The notes under the pieces are model-generated. The model searched no databases. It saw only the letters and a program-made list of their open reading frames with translations, and was not told the DNA's origin. The position numbers and the translations under genes were made by a program. A stretch of 64,000 bases of DNA from Caballeronia sp. SL2Y3 (GTDB lineage: Bacteria > Pseudomonadota > Gammaproteobacteria > Burkholderiales > Burkholderiaceae), in NCBI RefSeq assembly GCF_022879575.1, contig NZ_CP084262.1, positions 682,001 through 746,000 of the forward strand, written 5' to 3'. Of the stretch, positions 8,450 through 15,479 are shown one piece after another. Position 1 is the first letter of the stretch. Each line of letters opens with the position of its first letter.

Positions 8450-9109
8450 ATGAGTCTGATCCTTTATGCCCATCCTTTTTCATCCTACTGTCAGAAGGCG
8501 CTGATTGCGCTCTATGAGAACGCGACGCCGTTTGCCTGGCGGCCGCTCACGCCCGACGCGCCGCAGTCCACGCGCGAACTCGCCGAGATATGGCCCATCA
8601 GAAAATTTCCGGTGCTGGTCGACGGCGGCAAGCCGGTGATCGAAGCGACGATCATCATCGAATATCTGGACGTGTTCTATCCCGGCCCCGTGCGCCTCAT
8701 TCCGGACGATCCGCGCGCGGCGCTCGAAGTGCGCTGGATGGACCGCTTCTTCGACAATTACGTGGCCACACCGCAGCAGAAGATCGTGTTCGACTGCATG
8801 CGGGCCGAGAATGAACGCGATGCCCGCGGCGTCGCGGACGCCCGAGCGATGCTCGACACGTCCTACGCGTTTCTGGACCGCGTGATGGCGAACCGCGAAT
8901 GGGCCGCGGGCGATGCCTTCAGCCTCGCCGACTGCGCCGCCGCGCCGTTCCTGTTCTACGCGGACTGGACGCACCGGATCGGCGACGCTTATCCGAATGT
9001 GATCGCGTATCGCAAGCGGCTGCTCGCGCGGCCGTCGTTCGCGCGGGCGGTCGACGAGGCGCGGCCGTATCGGCCGCTCTTTCCGCTCGGCGCGCCGGAT
9101 CGCGATTGA
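8450..9109 (+). CDS. Glutathione S-transferase family protein
   Basis: A 219-residue GST. The N-terminal thioredoxin-like half begins MSLILYAHPFSSYCQKALIA, with Ser11/Ser12 and Cys14 near the usual catalytic position, and carries the cis-Pro KFPVLVDGG and EATIIIEYLD glutathione-binding segments. The C-terminal helical half contains the N-capping box SLADCAAAPFLFY. The start at 8450 is preferred over an in-frame ATG 39 bp upstream because it begins at the family's first strand. It is followed 25 bp downstream by a DUF899 protein. Substrate unknown. Confidence 0.88.
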   Translation: MSLILYAHPFSSYCQKALIALYENATPFAWRPLTPDAPQSTRELAEIWPIRKFPVLVDGGKPVIEATIIIEYLDVFYPGPVRLIPDDPRAALEVRWMDRFFDNYVATPQQKIVFDCMRAENERDARGVADARAMLDTSYAFLDRVMANREWAAGDAFSLADCAAAPFLFYADWTHRIGDAYPNVIAYRKRLLARPSFARAVDEARPYRPLFPLGAPDRD

Positions 9110-9134
9110 GCGAGTTCAACTCAGGAGAGCCAGC

Positions 9135-9845
9135 ATGACATCACCAACGACGACACGTGTTCCGGCCGCCGAGTTGGCGAACCGCGCCAGCATGCGGTTT
9201 CCGAACGAAAGCGCCGAATACCGCCGGGCGCGCACCGCGTTGCTCGCGGAGGAAATCGAGTTGCGGCGGCACATCGAACGCGTCGCGCAGATGCGGCGCG
9301 CGCTGCCGCCCGGCGGCGAGGTCACGGGCGACTACCGCTTCGAAGGCGAGCACGGTGTCGTCGATATGGCCGGTCTTTTCGGCGACAAGCAAACGCTCGT
9401 GACGTACAGCTACATGTTCGGGCCGCAACGCGAGCGCCCGTGTCCGATGTGCACGTCGCTGCTCTCGGCGTGGGAAGGCGAAGCGCGCGATATCGAACAG
9501 CGCGTCGCGCTCGCGGTGATCGCGCGCTCGCCGCTGCCACGGCTTATTGCGTTCAAGCGGGAACGCGGCTGGCGCGACCTCAAGCTGTACTCCGATGTGA
9601 ACGGCAATTTCAGCCGCGATTACCACGCCGTTTCGAAAGAGGGCGGCGACGAGCCCGCGCTCAACGTGTTCACGCGGCGCGATGGCGTGATCCGCCATTT
9701 CTGGAGCGGCGAAATGGATTTCGCGACGGCCGATCCGGGCGAAGATCCGCGCGGCGCGCCGGACCCGATGCCGCTTTGGACCGTGCTCGACATGACGCCG
9801 GAAGGACGCGGCACCGACTGGTATCCGAAGCTCGAATACGTCTGA
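9135..9845 (+). CDS. DUF899 family thioredoxin-like protein
   Basis: A 236-residue DUF899 protein. The domain has a thioredoxin-like fold and unknown function. Visible features are the YSYMFGPQRERPCPMCTSLLSAW-type centre with a CPMC pair (C103, C106), FSRDYHAVS, and the C-terminal TPEGRGTDWYPKLEY block. A clear AGGAGA ribosome site precedes the ATG. The arrangement directly after a GST suggests a detoxification or redox context, but that is only inferred from position. Confidence 0.85.
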   Translation: MTSPTTTRVPAAELANRASMRFPNESAEYRRARTALLAEEIELRRHIERVAQMRRALPPGGEVTGDYRFEGEHGVVDMAGLFGDKQTLVTYSYMFGPQRERPCPMCTSLLSAWEGEARDIEQRVALAVIARSPLPRLIAFKRERGWRDLKLYSDVNGNFSRDYHAVSKEGGDEPALNVFTRRDGVIRHFWSGEMDFATADPGEDPRGAPDPMPLWTVLDMTPEGRGTDWYPKLEYV

Positions 9846-9969
9846 GGCACCTGCGGCGTATCTGTCAACTTGAGTCATATCTGCGCGACGCGAGTCAACT
9901 GCCGCAGCGACATTGCGTTATGGGCGAGCCGGTTCTGGGTGAACCGGCGTTACATGGAGAAGCTCGCTC

Positions 9970-10653
9970 ATGGTCGCAAAGGCCTGGATTCGCCGTTCGC
10001 GCGTGGCCGGTGTCGCATCGGTCGGCGCATGGATGCTGCTGAGCGGCTGCGCGGCACATCGGCCCGCGGTCGCAACGCCGCCGCCGCAGAAAAAACCGCA
10101 AGAGGAAAGCGCGCCCGCAGCGGCATCGGCGGGGGATGCGGTGATGGCGGCGGCGGCTGAGCCGTCCTCATCGCCGTCGTCATCGCCTGAAACCGCGTTC
10201 GACGACGCATCGCCTGCGTTCCGGCAAGTCGGCGAGGCGTCGTACTACAGCCGCAAGTTTCAGGGCCGTCGCACGGCGAGCGGCGAGCGGTATGACATGC
10301 ATGCGCTCACGGCGGCGCATCGCACGTTGCCGCTCGGCTCGTATGTGCGGGTGAGCAACCTGTCGAGAACGAAGTCGGTCGTCGTGCGAATCAACGATCG
10401 CGGGCCGTTCGTGAAGACGCGCGTGATCGATCTATCGTTCGCCGCCGCGAGCGTGCTCGGACTGCAACACGCCGGGCGCGCGCGCGTCGTCCTCGAACCG
10501 GTGACGCCAGTCGCGCTGGAACTCGCGCCGACGCACGCCGCTTCGGCTCACGCCGCTCAGACCCGGCAGCATCGCCACGCGAGAGCGGCCGTCAAGCCGG
10601 TGACGCTGCATATCTCGCATGTCCGGCATCGCGCGTCCGCGCACAAGCACTAG
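9970..10653 (+). CDS. RlpA-like double-psi beta-barrel lipoprotein
   Basis: A 227-residue exported lipoprotein with lipobox LLSGC (C27). An Ala/Pro/Ser-rich linker spans residues 28-85, and an RlpA-type DPBB domain spans about 87-165. Key segments are GEASYYSRKFQGRRTASGE, LPLGSYVRVSN, INDRGPFVKTRVIDLS and AAASVLGL. RlpA proteins bind or cleave denuded peptidoglycan at septa. The C-terminal SPOR domain of classical RlpA is absent and is replaced by a His/Ala-rich basic tail (about residues 180-227). A GGAGAAG ribosome site supports the start. Confidence 0.85.
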   Translation: MVAKAWIRRSRVAGVASVGAWMLLSGCAAHRPAVATPPPQKKPQEESAPAAASAGDAVMAAAAEPSSSPSSSPETAFDDASPAFRQVGEASYYSRKFQGRRTASGERYDMHALTAAHRTLPLGSYVRVSNLSRTKSVVVRINDRGPFVKTRVIDLSFAAASVLGLQHAGRARVVLEPVTPVALELAPTHAASAHAAQTRQHRHARAAVKPVTLHISHVRHRASAHKH

Positions 10654-10656
10654 CGG

Positions 10657-10688
10657 ACAAGCGCACAAGCGCACAAGCGCACAAGCGC
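10657..10688. repeat. Short tandem repeat, four copies of ACAAGCGC
   Basis: Four perfect head-to-tail copies of the octamer ACAAGCGC lie immediately after the stop codon of the RlpA-like gene. A related GCACAAGCAC overlaps the last codons of the gene. The repeat lies in the gap before the squalene-synthase-like gene. It could be a slippage-prone tract; no regulatory role is evident. Confidence 0.8.
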
Positions 10689-10775
10689 AGCGAATGCGCT
10701 AGCGAATCCGCACGGACGGATACAATGCGGCGGCGCGCACGGCCGCGCGCCTCGCCGAGTCATCCGATCCGACAC

Positions 10776-11837
10776 ATGAACCCATCACCCCGCGCGTTTT
10801 TGCTTGGCCCGTTGCTGAAGCGCGTTTCCCGGTCTTTCTATCTGACGCTGCGCATTCTGCCGCCCGGCATGCGCGACCCCATCGGACTCGCGTATCTGCT
10901 TGCACGGGCGGCCGATACCATCGCGGATACGTCGCTCGTTGCGCCGGAGCGGCGTCTCGCGTTGCTGCTGTCGCTGCGCGCGCAGGTCAACGGCGAGCCG
11001 GACGACGGCGCGCTCTCGCGCATCGAGGGCGAAGTGGCGGGACAGCAAGCGCAGCCCGACGAACGCACGCTGCTCGAATCGCTGGGCGCGGCGCTCGCGA
11101 TCCTGCGCGAGACGAACGCCGCCGACCGCGCCGCCGTGCGCGATATCGTCACGACGCTGAGCACCGGCATGGAGTTCGATCTGCGCACGTTCCCCGACGA
11201 AACGTCCGGGCAAGTCATCGCCCTGCAACGCTTCGACGAACTCGACCGCTATACGTATCTCGTCGCGGGATGCGTCGGCGAGTTCTGGACGAAGATGACC
11301 TACGCGCACAGCCCGGCCAAGCTGAAGGCCGCGCCCGACGCCATGCTCGCGCGAGGCGTGCGCTTCGGCAAGGCGTTGCAGATGACGAACGTGCTGCGCG
11401 ATTGCGCGCGCGATCTGCGCATCGGCCGATGCTATCTGCCCGGCGACATGCTCGCGCGTCATGGCCTGACGCCGACGGATCTGCTCGACGTAGGCGCGTC
11501 GGCGCGTGCGCGGCCCGTGCTCGCGGACCTGCTGCGCACGACACTCGCGCTGTATCGCGACGCGCTCGACTACACCTTCGCCATTCCCGCGAGCGCCGTG
11601 CGGCTGCGGCTCGCGTGCCTGTGGCCGATCATGATCGGCCTGGAGACGCTCGTGCTGCTCGCGCGCAACGACGCGTGGCTCGACCCCGCGCGGGTCTCGA
11701 AGGTTCGCCGCAACGACGTCTATCGCATCATGGCTGCGTCGCTGCCGCTGGTGGCATCGGATCGATTACTGCGCGCGTGGGCGTCGCGTCGCATGGGCGC
11801 GATCGAAGCGGAACTCAACGCCGCAATTCCGCGATGA
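10776..11837 (+). CDS. Squalene/phytoene synthase family protein, squalene synthase-like
   Basis: A 353-residue trans-isoprenyl head-to-head synthase. Both Asp-rich Mg-diphosphate motifs are present: D47-T-I-A-D51 (LARAADTIAD) and D209-C-A-R-D213 (TNVLRDCARD). The SRSFYLTLRILP opening and the RCYLPGDML block resemble farnesyl-diphosphate farnesyltransferase (squalene synthase) more than bacterial HpnC/HpnD or CrtB. The predicted reaction joins two farnesyl diphosphates. No hopanoid cyclase or hpn gene is in the window, so the product's fate is unknown. The last 23 bp overlap the convergent LysR gene. Confidence 0.82.
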   Translation: MNPSPRAFLLGPLLKRVSRSFYLTLRILPPGMRDPIGLAYLLARAADTIADTSLVAPERRLALLLSLRAQVNGEPDDGALSRIEGEVAGQQAQPDERTLLESLGAALAILRETNAADRAAVRDIVTTLSTGMEFDLRTFPDETSGQVIALQRFDELDRYTYLVAGCVGEFWTKMTYAHSPAKLKAAPDAMLARGVRFGKALQMTNVLRDCARDLRIGRCYLPGDMLARHGLTPTDLLDVGASARARPVLADLLRTTLALYRDALDYTFAIPASAVRLRLACLWPIMIGLETLVLLARNDAWLDPARVSKVRRNDVYRIMAASLPLVASDRLLRAWASRRMGAIEAELNAAIPR

Positions 11838-12678
11838 TGCGCTCCGCCAGAAAATCGCACGGCGGACGCTTCGAGGCCGCGCTGCGCGCGAGCACCACTT
11901 CCAGCGCTGCGATTTCCGGCAGCCCGTGCGGCTGCCCGAGCAGCGTGAAACGCGACGGCACTGCGCATTTCGCAAGCGGCGCGACGGCGAGACCGGCTTC
12001 GACCATCGTCAAGAGTCCGAGCAGGCTAGGACTTTCGTAAGACGTGCGATAGCCGATGCGCGCCCGCTCCAGACTGCGAATGGCGTTCTCGCGCGCGACG
12101 CTGCCCGGCAGAAACACCGCGATCGGCAGCGGCCGCTCGCGCCAGATTTCGTTGGCGCTCGGCGCGGCGGCCCAGACCATCGGCTCGTGCCGCAAAAATT
12201 CGCCCGTGATGCCCTTGATGCGCGTCGCGCAGACGAGATCGACCGCGCCGTCTTTGAGCATTGGCGCGAGCGCGGCGCTCGGCAGGCCGACCACCTGAAT
12301 CTCGACCTTCGGATACGTCGCTGAGAACTTCTTGAGAATCGGCGGAAAGAGCGACGACGCGTAGTCGTCCGGTACGCCGATCACCACGCGCCCGGTCACA
12401 TCGGGCCGCACGACCGCCGCCCACGCTTCGTCGCGCAGCGCGATCATGCGGCGCGCGTAGGCGAGCAGCACTTCGCCGTCTTGCGTGGGCACCACGCTGC
12501 GCGGCTTGCGCACGAAGAGCGCCTTGCCGAGCGCGGTTTCGAGCGTCTTGATCTGCATGCTCACGGCCGACTGCGAGCGATGCACCAATTCCGCCGCGCG
12601 GCTGATGTTTCCGGTGTCGGCGACGGCGACGATCATTGAGAGAACGTCGAGGTCGAGGGCTTTTACGTTCGTGGTCAA
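11815..12678 (-). CDS. LysR-family transcriptional regulator
   Basis: A 287-residue LysR regulator. The winged HTH is at residues 10-68 (ADTGNISRAAELVHRSQSAVSMQIKTLE), followed by a substrate-binding domain starting near residue 95 (TGRVVIGVPDDYASSLFPPIL). The only start that fits the homology is a TTG at 12678, since an in-frame TGA lies 15 bp upstream; the ribosome site is weak. It is divergent from an alpha/beta hydrolase gene across a 96-bp AT-rich gap and probably controls that gene. The 3' end overlaps the squalene-synthase-like gene. Confidence 0.85.
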   Translation of the reverse strand: MTTNVKALDLDVLSMIVAVADTGNISRAAELVHRSQSAVSMQIKTLETALGKALFVRKPRSVVPTQDGEVLLAYARRMIALRDEAWAAVVRPDVTGRVVIGVPDDYASSLFPPILKKFSATYPKVEIQVVGLPSAALAPMLKDGAVDLVCATRIKGITGEFLRHEPMVWAAAPSANEIWRERPLPIAVFLPGSVARENAIRSLERARIGYRTSYESPSLLGLLTMVEAGLAVAPLAKCAVPSRFTLLGQPHGLPEIAALEVVLARSAASKRPPCDFLAERIIAELRR

Positions 12679-12774
12679 GAGGGTGTGCCATCAGAAAAGC
12701 TGAACGATTCTATCAATATTATGCGATTTTCTTTTGCATCGGAGCGCGGCATAGTGCAGGAAAGGAGCGAACCG

Positions 12775-13653
12775 ATGAACGCGCGTACCGATCCCGCCGT
12801 GCTGGCCGCAGTGCAAACCCTGCCCGAACCGTCGTTTGCGACGGTGGCGTCGGGCATTTCGGTGCCTTACGTCGAATGCGGCGAAGGCGAGCCACTGTTC
12901 TTCATCCACGGTTCGCTGTGCGATTTCCGCTGGTGGAGCGCGCAACTCGCGCCGCTCGGCGAAGACTTTCGCTGCATCGCGCCGAGCCTGAGCCACTACT
13001 GGCCGGCCGTCGACGCGTACGTGCAGGGCGACTTCGGCTGGGAAGCGCACGTCGCGGAAATGGCGGAATTCATCGCTGCGCTGGACCTCGCGCCCGTGCA
13101 TCTCGTCGGGCATTCGCGCGGCGGCTGCATCGCGTTTCATCTGGCGCGTGAGTACCCGCGGCTCGTGAAGACGCTGACGCTCGCCGACCCCGGCGGTCCG
13201 CTGCAAACGTCCGCTCAGTCCACGTCCGCCGCGCCCGCCGCGTTGCCGCCCGCGACGAACGCGCTGCGCGGCCGCGTCGCGGAACTGATCGAAGCGGGCG
13301 AGTTCGACGCGGGCCTCGAAATGTTCGTCGATTCGGTCAGCATGCCCGGCTTCTGGCGCAAGAGCACGAAGAGCTTCCGGCGCATGGCGCTCGACAACGC
13401 GCTCACGCTGCCGAAGCAGTTCCGCGATCCGCTGCCCGCTTACACGCGCGAGGCGGCGCGCGACATCAAGTGCCGCACGCTCCTGATCGACGGGCAGAAG
13501 AGTCCGCGCATGTTCCGCAACAACGTCGAGAAGCTCGAAGACTGGATCGAATTCGCCGCGCGCGAGACGATTGCCGGGGCGTCGCACGGAATGAATGTCG
13601 CGAGTCCCGGCGCGTTCAACCGCGCGGTGCGGACATTCGCGGCGGCTTGGTAA
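12775..13653 (+). CDS. Alpha/beta hydrolase
   Basis: A 292-residue alpha/beta hydrolase. Visible elements are the oxyanion segment FFIHGSLCDFRWW (residues 42-54), the nucleophile elbow GHSRGG (S114) and a late SHGMN histidine. An Asp partner is likely in the LLIDGQKSPRMF region. The ATG at 12775 has a strong ribosome site (AAAGGAGCG) and is preferred over an in-frame ATG further upstream. An Ala/Ser/Pro-rich insertion sits at about residues 140-165. It is divergent from the LysR gene that probably regulates it. Natural substrate not identifiable. Confidence 0.82.
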   Translation: MNARTDPAVLAAVQTLPEPSFATVASGISVPYVECGEGEPLFFIHGSLCDFRWWSAQLAPLGEDFRCIAPSLSHYWPAVDAYVQGDFGWEAHVAEMAEFIAALDLAPVHLVGHSRGGCIAFHLAREYPRLVKTLTLADPGGPLQTSAQSTSAAPAALPPATNALRGRVAELIEAGEFDAGLEMFVDSVSMPGFWRKSTKSFRRMALDNALTLPKQFRDPLPAYTREAARDIKCRTLLIDGQKSPRMFRNNVEKLEDWIEFAARETIAGASHGMNVASPGAFNRAVRTFAAAW

Positions 13654-13795
13654 CGCGCTGGACCGAACGGTCGTGCGGCGCGCGCTACTGCTGCTTCTCG
13701 TCGTACTTTTTGTTCCGAATGTTGTGACATGACAACGGAAAACGGGCGGCGCTCGGGCTAACATCGTCCGCACCTCATTGCCGAGAGAGGCATGT

Positions 13796-14179
13796 GTGAG
13801 CACGGGCCACGACGATCTCGCCGCATGGAACCGCCAGCGCACCGTCGCGCTGGCGCTGGAACTGGCCGATAGCGGTCGCTACGAGAATTTCGCCGACATC
13901 GCCTACGCGCTGCAATTCGAGCACGGAATGGCTTTAGCGCAGGCGCTGATCGACCATCCGGAGATGCGCCGCCAACTGAACGCGCGATGCGCCGATGCAC
14001 ACGAAGCGCTCCTTCCCGAAACGCCGGAACAACCGCAGGCGCCGGAGCTGCCGGAATCTCTTCCGGCGCAATCCGCCACGCCGTCGTTCTTACGCCGCGC
14101 CGTCAGCGCGCTCCGCCGAGCAGGCGCAAGCGCGGCCGACCCTGTCGCGCCCGGCGACCTCAATTCCGCCGCTTCCTGA
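13796..14179 (+). CDS. Small hypothetical protein
   Basis: A 127-residue protein that I do not recognise. A GTG start at 13796 is supported by GAGAGAGG at 13783-13790. The N-terminal two thirds look helical and acidic (DLAAWNRQRTVALALELADS and YALQFEHGMALAQALI). A Pro/Glu-rich linker (about residues 80-97) leads to a basic Ala-rich tail. There is no signal peptide. It is an isolated gene between the hydrolase and the aldolase. Confidence 0.55.
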   Translation: MSTGHDDLAAWNRQRTVALALELADSGRYENFADIAYALQFEHGMALAQALIDHPEMRRQLNARCADAHEALLPETPEQPQAPELPESLPAQSATPSFLRRAVSALRRAGASAADPVAPGDLNSAAS

Positions 14180-14342
14180 TCTTTTCGGTGCGAAAACGCC
14201 CAGTGAATGACCGCAACGCCGGGGATTTGGCGGATTTGCACGAGAAAGCCACGCCTCAAAACCATTAAACTTGAAGGAGTTGAACCAAAAGCCCGGACCG
14301 TGCTTGCGCGCTCCGGTGTTTGAACTTTGAGGAGGAATGCTC

Positions 14343-15239
14343 GTGGCTAACGAGAAGATGCTGGCGCAGATGGCGGAAAAGCAGGGTTTCATCGCCGCTC
14401 TGGATCAAAGCGGTGGTTCGACGCCCGGCGCGCTGCGTCAATACGGAATTCCGGACGACGCCTACAACGGCGACGCCGAGATGTTCAAGCTGATGCACGA
14501 CATGCGCGTGCGCATCATGACCGCGCCCGCCTTCACGGGCGACAAGGTGATCGGCGCGATTCTGTTCGAACGCACGATGGACGGCGAAGCCGAAGGCAAG
14601 CCGGTGCCCACGTTCCTGTGGGAAGACCGCGGCGTCGTGCCGTTCCTGAAGGTCGACAAGGGCCTCGAAGCCGAAGCCGACGGCGTTCAGGTGATGAAGC
14701 CGATTCCCGGCCTCGATGAACTGCTCCAGCGCGCCGCGAAGCTCGGCGTGTTCGGCACGAAGATGCGCTCGGTCATCCATCAGGCGAACGAGAAGGGCAT
14801 CGCGGCGGTCGCGCAGCAGCAGTTCGAAGTAGGCGCGCAGATCATCGCGCAAGGTCTCGTGCCGATTCTCGAACCGGAAGTGTCGATCAAGAGCCCGGAC
14901 AAGAAGGGCGCGGAAAAGATTTTGCGCGACGAACTGTTGAAGGGCCTGAACGCGCTGCCGGAATCGAGCAATGTGATGATCAAGCTCACCATTCCGGACG
15001 AAGCCGACTTCTATCGGCCGCTGATCGAGCATCCGCGCGTCGTGCGCGTGGTCGCGCTGTCGGGCGGCTATTCGCGCACCGACGCATGCAAGCGCCTGGC
15101 AGAGAATCACGGCATGATCGCGAGCTTCTCGCGCGCGCTGATCAACGAGCTTCAAAAGTCGATGAGCGATAGCGAGTTCAATGAGACGCTCGCCAAGTCG
15201 ATCGACGAAATCTACGAGGCGTCGGTCGAGAAGGTCTAA
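14343..15239 (+). CDS. fda: Class I fructose-bisphosphate aldolase
   Basis: A 298-residue class I (Schiff-base) aldolase that splits fructose-1,6-bisphosphate to DHAP and glyceraldehyde-3-phosphate. It resembles the short bacterial class I enzymes (Staphylococcus Fda type). Key blocks are FIAALDQSGGSTPGALRQYG, GVVPFLKVDKGL, GLVPILEPEVSI, the Schiff-base lysine segment MIKLTIP, and RVVALSGGYSR. An ATG at 14337 is in frame, but GAGGAGGA (14329-14336) abuts it. The GTG at 14343 gives a 6-bp spacing and the usual MANEKMLAQ start, so it is preferred. A strong terminator follows. Confidence 0.92.
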   Translation: MANEKMLAQMAEKQGFIAALDQSGGSTPGALRQYGIPDDAYNGDAEMFKLMHDMRVRIMTAPAFTGDKVIGAILFERTMDGEAEGKPVPTFLWEDRGVVPFLKVDKGLEAEADGVQVMKPIPGLDELLQRAAKLGVFGTKMRSVIHQANEKGIAAVAQQQFEVGAQIIAQGLVPILEPEVSIKSPDKKGAEKILRDELLKGLNALPESSNVMIKLTIPDEADFYRPLIEHPRVVRVVALSGGYSRTDACKRLAENHGMIASFSRALINELQKSMSDSEFNETLAKSIDEIYEASVEKV

Positions 15240-15265
15240 GCATCGACTGACTGCTTTTACGGAAA

Positions 15266-15294
15266 ACGCGCCCCTTCGTGGGCGCGTTTTTTTT
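15266..15294 (+). terminator. Rho-independent terminator of the aldolase gene
   Basis: A perfect 8-bp GC stem, ACGCGCCC (15266-15273) with GGGCGCGT (15280-15287), has a 6-nt loop. It is followed by a run of eight T (15287-15294). It starts 27 bp after the aldolase stop codon. Confidence 0.92.
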
Positions 15295-15479
15295 GGGGTC
15301 CTTCGTCGAGAGAGCGAGTTTGAAGTTCGATCACTGCGCACGTGTCCACTGAAGTACCGTTGATTGCTCTTCCTCTTTCCCTAATCTATTGTTATGGATC
15401 AAGGCCGAAGAGATCTGCAGTACAAAAATGACTTGATAGCAACTCGTGTCCGAGAAATGACGCACTGCAGGAGGCCGTC

